Shown: positions 1-6,883, numbered from the stretch's first letter. The stretch: DNA of 7,886 nt from Mycobacterium sp. (GCA_029256565.1 JAQSXQ010000062.1:1-7886); one strand, 5' to 3'. Notes: generated by a model not told the origin, from the letters alone. Numbers and translations are program-made.

Positions 1-2111
1 CCGACGGGAACGTCGACGTCGAAGATCTCGTGCAGCAGGTTGGCGAACGTCAACGCGGACAACGAGTCTCCGCCGAGGTCGGTGAAGTGGGCGTCACCGG
101 TCACGTCGCCTGCCGCCGCGCCGAGCAGCGCCCGGGCGGCACGGGTGACGGTGTCGAGCACCGGACCGTCTGCGCCGCTTTGCCGCAGTGCGCGCAGCTC
201 GCCTGCCTGTCCGTCGGCCAGGTCGACGTAGAGCTGTTCGAGTTCGGGGCCGTAGCGTTCCTTCAGCCGCGGCCATGCCAGCTTGCGGATGCCGGTGAGC
301 AGACCGTTCTCGACGGTGAACGGGGTGGTTTCGACGATGAAGTCGCGCGGGATCTCGTAGGACTGCAGATCGGCGGCGCGGGCGGCGTCCTTGAGCGATG
401 CGCTGATGGCGGACTTGAGTTCACTTGCGTCATAGCGGGCCACGGCGTCGTCGGTCGGTACCACGACGGCGAGCAGATAAGGGCGAGCGCTGTTGCCGTA
501 CAGGAAGATCTGACGGACCAGTGGGCTGCCGCCGAACGCGGCCTCGAGCTTGGACACCGTGACGAACTCGCCCTGGGACAGCTTGAGGACGTTGTTGCGA
601 CGGTCGACGTAGCGCAGCTGATCGGGTCCCGTCTCGGCGACGATGTCACCGGTGCGGTAGTAGCCGTCGGCGTCGAACACCTCGGCGGTGACCTCGGGGC
701 GCTTGTAGTAGCCGGGGAACAGCTGCTCGGACTTGACCAGCAGTTCGCCGCGCGGATGTGGCACGTCGCTGCCGAAGTAGCCGAGTTCGGGCACGTCGAC
801 GAGCTTGTAGTCGATCACCGGCGGGCGGCGGACCTGCCCGTCGACGAACACCGCGCCTGCCTCCGTGGAGCCGTAGCCCTCGATGAGGTGCATGTCGAGC
901 AGCTTCTCGACCCAGGTCTTCAGTTCGGGTGCGATCGGGGCCGAACCGGTCAGTGCCGTCACGAAGCGGCCGCCGAGCAGGTTCTGGCGCAGCTCCGCGA
1001 GCACGGCCTCCTCGTCGTCGGCGCTCGCGGCGTTCTTGCGGGCCAGCTCGCTGAGGTACTCCTGGTGCAGCATGTCCCAGATGCGCGGGACGAAGTTCAT
1101 CTGCGTGGGCCGCGACAGCGCGAGATCCTCGAGGAAGGTCGACAGGTCGCTGCGCGCGGCGAAGTAGACGGTGCCGCCCGCCGCCAGCGAGCCGTACAGG
1201 ACGCCGCGGCCCATGACGTGGCTCATCGGCAGGAAGCTCAGGGTGATCGACGGGATGGCGCCCTGCTTGTCGTCCCAGTGGCCGAGTGCGGCTGCGCGCC
1301 ACATGTCGGCGACCTTGTGGGCCGGGTACATGGCGCCCTTGGGTGCGCCGGTGCTGCCGGAGGTGTAGATGAGCAGCCCGAGCGGCTCGCCATCGCCGGA
1401 GTCGACGACCTCGACCGCGGGCAGCTCCGCGCCGCGAGCGATGACGTCGGCAAGGGTCTCGACGACGATGCCCGAATCGGCCAGCCGGGCAGTCGCGGAC
1501 GCGAGGGCGTCGCGGTGGTCGTCGAGTTCGGGTCGGACGTCGAAGACGACGAGGCGCTTGGGTGCGGGGCCGGTTTCGGTCAAGGCGACGGCGTCATCCA
1601 GGTAGTCGATGCTCGACGCGAGCACCGTGGGCTCGGTCTCGGCGACGATCGGCGCCAGCTGCGCCAGCGGCGCGCTGGTCTGCAGCGGCACGGACACCGC
1701 GCCCATCTGGGTCAGTGCGGTGTCGACGACCGTGTAGTCGACGCTGGTGAAGCCGAGGATGGCCACCCTGTCGCCGACGGCGGCGTCGGTGGCCAGTGCG
1801 GCGGCGACGGCGCGGGTGCGGTCCCACAGCTCGCCGTAGGTGATGGTGTCGAAGCGGGGCGCCAGGGCGGCGATCGTCCGGCCGGCGTCGTCGGTCACGA
1901 ACTCGACGGCGCGCTGAGCGAGCGCGGGCCGGTCGGCGTAGGCCTCCATGACGGTGCGGACGACGTCGGGCAGGCGCAGTCCGTCGACCGCAGCTCCGAC
2001 CGATGCGTCGGGGCGTGCCGCGGCGAACTCCGGATCGCTGGCGTACAGGTCCGCGATGCGGCGCTCGAGGCGCGCTTCGCTGGTTGTAAGAGGCTCGTTC
2101 TCGGAAGACAT
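1..2111 (-). CDS. car: Carboxylic acid reductase (FadD9/Car type), N-terminal 703 residues; C-terminus off the left edge
   Basis: The enzyme reduces carboxylic acids to aldehydes using ATP and NADPH. An adenylation domain makes the acyl-AMP, a phosphopantetheinylated carrier domain takes the acyl group as a thioester, and a C-terminal NAD(P)H reductase domain releases the aldehyde. Seen here: the P-loop-like motif YTSGSTGAPKG at residues 249-259, EGYGSTEAG from 411, the hinge region YRTGD followed by VDRRNNVLKLSQGEF, the late adenylation lysine at K610 (GIRKLAWP), and the carrier motif LGGDS with the pantetheine serine at S683. The reading frame is open to base 1. Family members are about 1,170 residues, so the rest of the carrier domain and the whole reductase domain are outside the window. 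The ATG at 2111-2109 is preceded by AAGGA (2121-2117) at five bases, and the start MSSENEPLTTSEARLERRI aligns with known mycobacterial Car N-termini. Activity requires a phosphopantetheinyl transferase, not seen here. The physiological substrate (fatty versus aromatic acid) is not determinable. The family call is very secure. Confidence 0.97.
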   Translation of the reverse strand, partial: MSSENEPLTTSEARLERRIADLYASDPEFAAARPDASVGAAVDGLRLPDVVRTVMEAYADRPALAQRAVEFVTDDAGRTIAALAPRFDTITYGELWDRTRAVAAALATDAAVGDRVAILGFTSVDYTVVDTALTQMGAVSVPLQTSAPLAQLAPIVAETEPTVLASSIDYLDDAVALTETGPAPKRLVVFDVRPELDDHRDALASATARLADSGIVVETLADVIARGAELPAVEVVDSGDGEPLGLLIYTSGSTGAPKGAMYPAHKVADMWRAAALGHWDDKQGAIPSITLSFLPMSHVMGRGVLYGSLAAGGTVYFAARSDLSTFLEDLALSRPTQMNFVPRIWDMLHQEYLSELARKNAASADDEEAVLAELRQNLLGGRFVTALTGSAPIAPELKTWVEKLLDMHLIEGYGSTEAGAVFVDGQVRRPPVIDYKLVDVPELGYFGSDVPHPRGELLVKSEQLFPGYYKRPEVTAEVFDADGYYRTGDIVAETGPDQLRYVDRRNNVLKLSQGEFVTVSKLEAAFGGSPLVRQIFLYGNSARPYLLAVVVPTDDAVARYDASELKSAISASLKDAARAADLQSYEIPRDFIVETTPFTVENGLLTGIRKLAWPRLKERYGPELEQLYVDLADGQAGELRALRQSGADGPVLDTVTRAARALLGAAAGDVTGDAHFTDLGGDSLSALTFANLLHEIFDVDVPV

Positions 2112-2179
2112 GCGTGTCCTTAGTCTGCGGTGCTTTTCGTCGGGAGGGAGCGTCGTCGGTCTCTCGAACTGGAACAACG

Positions 2180-2192
2180 TTAGCAAAACTAA
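2180..2192. promoter_or_regulatory. Short inverted repeat TTAG-n5-CTAA upstream of car, possible operator
   Basis: TTAGCAAAACTAA has perfect four-base arms around a five-base spacer. It lies in the AT-rich island about 70 bases upstream of the car start and overlaps the candidate -10 hexamers for that gene. That position suits a repressor site. The arms are short, so chance is a real possibility, and I do not recognise the motif as the site of a named regulator. Confidence 0.3.
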
Positions 2193-2257
2193 AGATATGC
2201 CCCGCGTCGCTGAGCTGGGAGTTTGCTGTGAGGGAATGGGCCAGAGCGGCTACTCGT

Positions 2258-2263
2258 TATACT
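2258..2263 (+). promoter_or_regulatory. Probable -10 element (TATACT) of the methyltransferase promoter
   Basis: TATACT differs from the housekeeping consensus TATAAT at one position and sits in the AT-rich island just upstream of the gene. Transcription would start near 2270, leaving a leader of about 28 bases that contains the ribosome binding site. No TTGACA-like -35 hexamer is present at 16-19 bases upstream. This is common for mycobacterial promoters, but it leaves the call dependent on the -10 alone. Confidence 0.5.
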
Positions 2264-2285
2264 AGCTAAATATTCACTGCGCTTT

Positions 2286-2290
2286 GGAGG
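2286..2290 (+). promoter_or_regulatory. Ribosome binding site GGAGG of the methyltransferase gene
   Basis: GGAGG ends eight bases before the ATG at 2299. It is a strong Shine-Dalgarno sequence that fixes the start of this gene and excludes later in-frame starts such as Met21. Confidence 0.85.
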
Positions 2291-2298
2291 ACTGATCG

Positions 2299-3231
2299 AT
2301 GCCACGTACTGAGGACGACACCTGGGACCTCGCGACCAGCGTGGGAGCCACCGCGACCATGGTCGCCGCCGCACGCGCGATCGCGACCAAGGCCGACGAG
2401 CCGTTGATCGACGACCCGTTCGCCGAGCCCCTGGTTCGTGCCGTCGGTGTGGACTTTCTCACACGGTGGGCGTCGGGCGAGATCACCGGCGCGGAGGTCG
2501 ACGTCGACGGCGCCGGGTGGGGCCTGTCGCACATGCCTGCCGCGATGGCGGCGCGGACGCGTTACTTCGACCGGTTCTTCGCCGACGCCGCCGAGGCGGG
2601 CATCCGGCAGGCGGTCATCCTGGCGGCCGGGCTCGACGCGCGCGCCTACCGGCTCGACTGGCCCTCGGACATGGTCGTCTACGAGATCGATCAGCCCCAG
2701 GTCGTCGAGTTCAAGCGCGCGACGCTGGCCGAGTTCGGCGCCGCCCCGACCGCGGAGCTGCGAGCCATCTCGATCGACCTGCGCGACGACTGGCCCGCCG
2801 CGCTCCGGGCAGCCGGCTTCGACCCGACCGCGCCGTCGGCGTGGATCGCCGAGGGACTGTTCGGCTACCTCCCGCCCGAGGCGCAGGACCGCCTGCTCGA
2901 CGCCGTCACCGAGCTGAGCGCGCCGGGGAGCCGGCTGGGTTCGGAGGCCGTGCCGAATCAAGCGAACACCGACCTCGAGTCCGCCAGGGAGAAGATGCGC
3001 GCGGCAACGGCGAAGTGGCGCGAACACGGCTTCGACCTCGACTTCAACGAGCTGGGTTTCGACGGCGAGCGCAACGACGTCGGCGACTACCTGGACTCCA
3101 GGGGCTGGTCGTCGATCGGCACCCCGATGGGTCAATTGTTGGCAGACAACGGCTTCCCGGCGATCCCCCAGGCGAACGACGACGACGTCACGATGAACGG
3201 GGTCGTCTACTACACCTCGACGCGGAGCTGA
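2299..3231 (+). CDS. SAM-dependent methyltransferase, LCMT-like/PPM1 (TIGR00027) mycobacterial family
   Basis: The 310-residue product is a class I methyltransferase that transfers a methyl group from S-adenosylmethionine, probably to an oxygen of a small molecule or a carboxyl group. The acceptor is unknown. Family hallmarks seen: the N-terminal DTWDLATSVGATATMVAAAR block (residues 7-26), the substrate-side DDPFAEPLV segment (38-46), the SAM-binding loop AAGLDARAYRL (109-119), the acidic end of strand 2 in YEIDQP (128-133), the SIDLRDDW segment (158-165) and the conserved EGLFGYLPPEAQ (185-196). Length is normal for the family (about 300), and nothing is truncated. No signal peptide or membrane segment is seen, so it should be cytosolic. 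The start is set by GGAGG eight bases upstream. It runs divergently from car and convergently with the transporter gene, one base from its stop. Mycobacterial genomes carry many paralogues, so no gene symbol can be assigned. Confidence 0.93.
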   Translation: MPRTEDDTWDLATSVGATATMVAAARAIATKADEPLIDDPFAEPLVRAVGVDFLTRWASGEITGAEVDVDGAGWGLSHMPAAMAARTRYFDRFFADAAEAGIRQAVILAAGLDARAYRLDWPSDMVVYEIDQPQVVEFKRATLAEFGAAPTAELRAISIDLRDDWPAALRAAGFDPTAPSAWIAEGLFGYLPPEAQDRLLDAVTELSAPGSRLGSEAVPNQANTDLESAREKMRAATAKWREHGFDLDFNELGFDGERNDVGDYLDSRGWSSIGTPMGQLLADNGFPAIPQANDDDVTMNGVVYYTSTRS

Positions 3232-3232
3232 G

Positions 3233-4138
3233 TCAGGACCCGGAGCGGGCGATCTGCAGTTCGAGTTCGGCCTCGTAGGCACCCTCGTCGCGGCCGAGTG
3301 CCACGGTGGCCGCCGTCATTGCCGCGATGGCGAGGGTGAGCGCGATCGCCTCGTAGCGTCCGGCGTTCAACTCCTCGCCGAGCAGGATGGCGCCGAGGAA
3401 CACCGCGACGACGGGTTCGAGCACCAGCATCGTGGGCACCGACATCTGCAGCGCGCCCGCGTGGAACGCCGACTGCTGCAGGAGCACGGCGAACACGCCG
3501 AGGAACACCAGCAGGTACGGCGCCGGCGTGGCCAGCATGTTGAGCAGGCCGCGCTCGTCGAGGGTGTGCATCACGACCTTGGTGAGCACGGCGACCACGC
3601 CGAACAGCACGCCGACGGCGACGGCGACCGCGACCGCGCGCTGCCATCCCGCCACCCGCACCGCGATGACGACGCAGATCACGACGATCAGCGTGCAGAC
3701 GGCCGCGACGATGGCGGTCACCGGCAGCGTCGCGGTCGCCGCCTGCGGTCCGGGCCTGGCAAGTAGTACGAACACGGCGAGCGACGTCGTGAGCAGACCC
3801 GCCCACAGCCACTCCGAGCGCCGCACGCGGCGGTGGGCCAGCCGCGCGCTCAGCGGCAGCGCGAACAACAGCGCAGAGACCAGCAGGGGTTGCACGAGGA
3901 GCAGTGAGCCCTTGATCAGCGCGAGCGCCTGGAACACGTAGCCGAGGATGGCGACGGCCGTCCCGGCCCACCACAGCGGACGGCGCAGCAGGGTGCGGAA
4001 CATGACGACGCTGACGCCATCTTCGGACGGAACGTCGAGAGTGGCGCGCTGGCGCACGACGATGCCGATGGCCATCGCGATGGCGGCGCACAGTGACAGG
4101 AGGACGACCAGCCCATGGGTCAGCAACGTCCTCGGCAT
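3233..4138 (-). CDS. EamA/DMT-superfamily membrane transporter, about nine helices
   Basis: This 301-residue integral membrane protein is most likely a drug/metabolite-type transporter with an unknown substrate. Hydrophobic segments fall near residues 7-28, 55-75, 79-98, 109-127, 137-160, 167-188, 206-221, 226-255 (one long or two short helices) and 263-282. The stretch LEPVVAVFLGAILLGEEL (240-257) resembles the end-of-repeat signature of EamA domains (P...AxxLGxxxLGE), and GSLLLVQPLLVSALLFALPLSA in the first half looks like the equivalent repeat. The charged C-terminus after residue 282 is probably cytosolic. The start is uncertain: at the ATG at 4138, AAGGG directly abuts the start codon with no spacer. 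No ATG, GTG or TTG lies upstream in frame before the stop at 4193, so a start slightly downstream (for example TTG codon 5) is the alternative. A distant relation to NIPA-type magnesium transporters cannot be excluded. It lies 54 bases after the small gene on the same strand. Confidence 0.8.
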   Translation of the reverse strand: MPRTLLTHGLVVLLSLCAAIAMAIGIVVRQRATLDVPSEDGVSVVMFRTLLRRPLWWAGTAVAILGYVFQALALIKGSLLLVQPLLVSALLFALPLSARLAHRRVRRSEWLWAGLLTTSLAVFVLLARPGPQAATATLPVTAIVAAVCTLIVVICVVIAVRVAGWQRAVAVAVAVGVLFGVVAVLTKVVMHTLDERGLLNMLATPAPYLLVFLGVFAVLLQQSAFHAGALQMSVPTMLVLEPVVAVFLGAILLGEELNAGRYEAIALTLAIAAMTAATVALGRDEGAYEAELELQIARSGS

Positions 4139-4164
4139 CCCTTCATCGGTTCTGCGACAAGCCC

Positions 4165-4187
4165 CCTCACCTACACGGTAGAGGAGG
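4165..4187 (-). terminator. Hairpin just after the small gene: possible U-less terminator or attenuator
   Basis: Read on the minus strand, two ten-base arms (4187-4178 and 4174-4165) enclose a three-base loop CGT. They form nine pairs, one of them G-U, with one mismatch. The inner stem is CTAC/GTAG. The hairpin starts six bases after the stop codon of the 95-residue gene. There is no U-tract, so it is not a classical intrinsic terminator. Terminators without U-tracts have been proposed in mycobacteria, which keeps this possible. It could equally reduce expression of the transporter gene that starts 26 bases later. Confidence 0.35.
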
Positions 4188-4192
4188 CGCCG

Positions 4193-4480
4193 CTAGACCG
4201 CTTCGAGCCGAGCGCCCTTCGCAGGTTGCGGTGCCGCGTCGTCCTCGGGCGTGCCCGCGGGATCGATGCGGTCGTTCACGCGGTCGACGACGGTGTCGAC
4301 TCTCTGCACGGCCGCGCCGCACAGGTCGCGAACCTTCTCGCCCGCGGTGTCGACGTCGTCGGCGGCGCTGAGGAGATAGGACCGCACGTTGAGGCGCACC
4401 CGGTCCGCGACGCGGCGTACCCGGCGGCGCAGACGTTCGTCGACCTCGACCGTCACGTAGGGCAGTATCCGAATCGCCAT
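4193..4480 (-). CDS. Conserved-looking small hypothetical protein, 95 residues, charged and helical
   Basis: I do not recognise this protein. It begins MAIRILPYVTVEVDERLRRR, has no signal peptide or membrane helix, and residues 14-72 are rich in Arg, Asp, Glu and Val with a spacing typical of amphipathic helices or a coiled coil (for example VQRVDTVVDRVNDRID at 58-73). The tail from about residue 74 is Pro/Ala-rich and probably disordered. A single cysteine occurs at residue 54 (RDLCGAA). The gene is supported by a strong ribosome binding site, GGGGAG at 4492-4487, six bases before the ATG. A competing longer frame that starts at 4541 has no such support. Upstream, the minus-strand hexamer TAGCCT (4519-4514) is a weak -10 candidate, so the gene may have its own promoter within the 103-base gap after the kinase gene. 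Function unknown; a helical scaffold or nucleic-acid- or membrane-associated role would be guesswork. Confidence 0.7.
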   Translation of the reverse strand: MAIRILPYVTVEVDERLRRRVRRVADRVRLNVRSYLLSAADDVDTAGEKVRDLCGAAVQRVDTVVDRVNDRIDPAGTPEDDAAPQPAKGARLEAV

Positions 4481-4583
4481 CTGTTGCTCCCCGTTCGATT
4501 GCCGTCGCGTTCCAGGCTAACGGAGAAATGGCGTGGCTCACGAGGTGACGTCGATCGCCTGACGTGTGTCCAGTTCGCCGGCA

Positions 4584-5672
4584 TCACACGAGGTCGGCGA
4601 TGGCTGCCGCGGTCTGCAGGTCCTCGTAGGCGGCGGAGTACCGCTGGGCGAGCGCGAGCGCGATGTCCGGCCGCTGCCACAGCTCGCCGGCGCTCGCTGT
4701 GCAGAGCCACAGCGTCAGCCCGTGCGCCACCGACGCGCGGTAGCGCAGCCACACCTCGTCGAGCGATGGCAGCTCGTCGGCGGGCAGGTCCAGCGCGTCG
4801 CGGTACGCCTCGAGGATCGCGCCTTCGTGACGCCTGCGGTCCTCGGTGATCAGCGCACCCTGCAGGAAGTAGCCGAGGTCGAGCGCGAAGTTGCCGCGCC
4901 GCGCCACCTGCCAGTCCAGGAACCCGACCGTGGACTCCTTCCCGCCAGGAACCGAGCCGTCGGGCACGACGTAGGTGTTGCCGACGTGCGCGTCCCCGTG
5001 CAGCAGCGTCACCGGCCCGATGGTGAGCGTGCGGACGTACGGCTTCCACACGTCCTCGATCAGCGCGTCGATCGACAACGCGCGGACCGACGCGGGCGCA
5101 TCGTCGCCAAGGCGCTCGAGCGCTGCGGGCAACGGGGCGTACTGCATGCCGTCCCACGGCACGAACGGTTCCAGCCAGCCCAGCTCCGGACGGTCGAGGC
5201 GGTGGCCCCAGAACCGGCCATGCATGCGGGCCAGCCCACGCACGCCGTCGGTGGCCTGCTCGACGGACAGGGGCCGGGTGGCGTCGCGGGGGTCGGCGCC
5301 GCGCGCGGCGAGGTCCTCCATGACGAGCAGGAAGTCCTCCTCGGCCTCGTCGATCACCGCGGCGTAGACCAGCGGATGTTCGAGCGGCAGTTCGAGTTTC
5401 GAGTTGAACAGCCTCGGCTCGTGCAGCAGCCCGCTGGTCATCTTGATCATGGCCTTGTGGTCGGGGTCGACCGCCTTGACGAACACGCTCGCGGGTCCGG
5501 ACCCGGACGCGTACGTGACGGCGAGACGCGCGCGCCGGTTGGTCCCGTCGTCGCGCATGCCGACGGTCACGCCGTCGACGACGGCGTCGGGATGCCTGTC
5601 CGCCAGCGCGGCGGTCATCCACTGCGGGGTGATCTCGGTCCAGTCCCGAGGGACCGCGAGCGCGGTGGTCAT
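4584..5672 (-). CDS. APH-fold small-molecule phosphotransferase (aminoglycoside phosphotransferase-like family)
   Basis: This 362-residue kinase would use ATP to phosphorylate a hydroxyl group on an unidentified small molecule in the cytosol. Seen: a probable N-lobe lysine in SVFVKAV (K66), a hinge-like FLLVMEDL (114-121), the catalytic loop HGDAHVGN (225-232, the HGDxHxxN pattern with D227 as base and N232 as metal ligand) and the metal-binding aspartate in GFLDWQ (D253), followed by RRGNFALDLGYFL. All key residues of an active enzyme are present. The same frame is open upstream as far as 6125, but that part overlaps the P450 gene in another frame. I chose the ATG at 5672 because its first four bases form the ATGA overlap with the P450 stop, the usual arrangement for translational coupling, and because the N-terminus then matches family length. 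No independent Shine-Dalgarno sequence is evident. Despite the family name there is no reason to infer antibiotic resistance. Choline, hydroxyacyl, sterol-like or other alcohol substrates are all possible. Confidence 0.9.
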   Translation of the reverse strand: MTTALAVPRDWTEITPQWMTAALADRHPDAVVDGVTVGMRDDGTNRRARLAVTYASGSGPASVFVKAVDPDHKAMIKMTSGLLHEPRLFNSKLELPLEHPLVYAAVIDEAEEDFLLVMEDLAARGADPRDATRPLSVEQATDGVRGLARMHGRFWGHRLDRPELGWLEPFVPWDGMQYAPLPAALERLGDDAPASVRALSIDALIEDVWKPYVRTLTIGPVTLLHGDAHVGNTYVVPDGSVPGGKESTVGFLDWQVARRGNFALDLGYFLQGALITEDRRRHEGAILEAYRDALDLPADELPSLDEVWLRYRASVAHGLTLWLCTASAGELWQRPDIALALAQRYSAAYEDLQTAAAIADLV

Positions 5673-6883
5673 CCGATGATCGCAGGCATGGATTCCCAAC
5701 CCCGGATCGTCGAGGTGGTCGAGAACACCGCGTTCGGCAGGTCGACCTCCCACTCGGGGAACCGCTTCAGGATCTCCTCGAGCGCGATCCGGCCCTCCAG
5801 ACGGGCCAGCGAGGAGCCGAGGCAGTAGTGCGCGCCGACGCTGAAGCCCAGGTGCGCGCGTTGTTCGCGGTGGATGTCGAAGACCTCGCCGTCGGGCGGG
5901 AACTGGCGTGGGTCGCGGTTGGCGGCACCGATGAGCATCATCATCACCGCGCCCTGGGGCACGGTCTGGCCGTGGATCTCGACGTCGCGGGTCACGTACC
6001 GGGCGACGTGGGGTGCGGGCGGCTCGTAGCGGACCAGTTCCTCGACGGCCTTGGGAATCAGCGTCGGGTCCTCGACCAGCTGCCGCCGCTGATCGGGGTG
6101 TTCGGCCAATACCTTTGCGGCCCAACCGATCAACCGAGTCGTGGTGTCGTTGCCCGCGCCTGCGACGACGTTGAGGTAGATGAGCAGTTCGTCACGGGTC
6201 AGGCGACGGGTCACGCCCTGCTCGTCGACGAACTCGACGTTGAGCAGTTCGGTCATGATGTCGTCGGACGGGTTGTCGACGCGCCAGTCGATGTAGTCGG
6301 CGAAGATGTCGCCGGAGACGAGCCCTTCCTCGGCCGCCTTCATGGGCTTGCCCGCCTCGGTCTTCATCTGGCCGGTGACGTGGTCGCGGACCGCCACCTG
6401 GTCGGCTTCGGGGATGCCGATGAGCGCGCTGATGGTCTTCATCGGCATGACCGCACCGAAGTCGGTGACGAAGTCGAACCGGCCCGCGCCGACCACGGCG
6501 TCGAGGCTCTCGACGCAGTAGTTCCTGATCTTCTGCTCGAGCAGCGCGATCTTGCGCGGGGTGAACATCCGGGCCAGCAGCTTGCGGTGGATGTCGTGGA
6601 TCGGCGGGTCCTCGAAGATCAGGACGCCGGACGGAATTGGGAAGTCGGCCCGGATGAGTTCGAGGATCGCGCCCTTGGCCGAGCTGTACGTGCCGTGGTC
6701 GACGATGCCGCGGTTGACGTCCTCGTAGCGGCTCACCGCATAGAAGTCGTGCTGCGCGTTGTAGTACAGCGGCGCCTCTTCGCGCAGGCGGGCGAACACC
6801 GGGTACGGGTTCGCGTTGATGTCGACGTCATACGGGTCGAAGTAGACGTCGCTGGTCGCGTCGAGCGTTGCCGAGTCGGTCAC
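5669..6883 (-). CDS. Cytochrome P450 monooxygenase, 404 residues, soluble bacterial type
   Basis: This is a haem-thiolate monooxygenase expected to hydroxylate or otherwise oxidise a hydrophobic small molecule using electrons from a ferredoxin and ferredoxin reductase; neither partner is encoded in the window. All signatures are intact: the I-helix oxygen-activation motif AGAGNDTT (241-248), ExxR in the K helix (E282/R285), PERF-region residues around 322-336, and the haem loop FSVGAHYCLG (347-356) with C354 as the axial iron ligand. There is no membrane anchor, as expected for bacterial soluble P450s. The start is GTG (6883-6881), supported by GAGAGG (6897-6892) eight bases upstream. The gene heads a two-gene unit with the kinase, with which it overlaps by four bases. 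The upstream gap contains a promoter-like pair and a palindrome (separate entries), followed by a LacI-type regulator gene on the same strand. I cannot place it in a numbered CYP family with confidence, so no symbol is given. Confidence 0.97.
   Translation of the reverse strand: MTDSATLDATSDVYFDPYDVDINANPYPVFARLREEAPLYYNAQHDFYAVSRYEDVNRGIVDHGTYSSAKGAILELIRADFPIPSGVLIFEDPPIHDIHRKLLARMFTPRKIALLEQKIRNYCVESLDAVVGAGRFDFVTDFGAVMPMKTISALIGIPEADQVAVRDHVTGQMKTEAGKPMKAAEEGLVSGDIFADYIDWRVDNPSDDIMTELLNVEFVDEQGVTRRLTRDELLIYLNVVAGAGNDTTTRLIGWAAKVLAEHPDQRRQLVEDPTLIPKAVEELVRYEPPAPHVARYVTRDVEIHGQTVPQGAVMMMLIGAANRDPRQFPPDGEVFDIHREQRAHLGFSVGAHYCLGSSLARLEGRIALEEILKRFPEWEVDLPNAVFSTTSTIRGWESMPAIIG

Larger units (their letters stand above)
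2112..2298. promoter_or_regulatory. Divergent control region between car and the methyltransferase gene
   Basis: This 187-base gap is the only stretch separating two divergently transcribed genes, so it should carry both promoters. It holds two AT-rich islands in otherwise GC-rich sequence: about 2173-2198 on the car side and about 2251-2277 on the methyltransferase side. For car, the minus-strand hexamers TATCTT (2197-2192) and TAACGT (2182-2177) are possible -10 elements, but neither has a recognisable -35 at normal spacing, so I do not choose between them. No plausible open reading frame or structured RNA was seen here. Confidence 0.7.

Noticed and set aside
30..2123. A 697-codon open frame on the plus strand covering almost all of the car gene
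   Set aside because: The opposite strand in this region encodes a full set of Car motifs (YTSGSTGAPKG, EGYGSTEAG, LGGDS). Long antisense frames are a usual by-product of GC-rich codon bias, and the predicted protein resembles no family.
2266..3282. Minus-strand open frame across the methyltransferase gene
   Set aside because: The plus strand has a strong ribosome binding site and intact methyltransferase motifs. The minus frame is a shadow without recognisable domains.
4584..5672. Aminoglycoside resistance gene
   Set aside because: Only the kinase fold and catalytic motifs are supported. The genetic link to a P450 points to metabolism, and nothing specific to aminoglycoside-binding enzymes is visible.
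4566..5828. A 420-codon plus-strand open frame antisense to the kinase gene
   Set aside because: The minus-strand kinase carries HGDAHVGN and the DWQ aspartate. The antisense product is low-complexity, Arg/Gly/Val-rich shadow sequence.
5673..6125. N-terminal extension of the kinase frame to 513 residues
   Set aside because: The extra 151 residues overlap the P450 coding sequence in a different frame and are Arg/Pro-rich. The ATGA start at 5672 gives a protein of normal family length.
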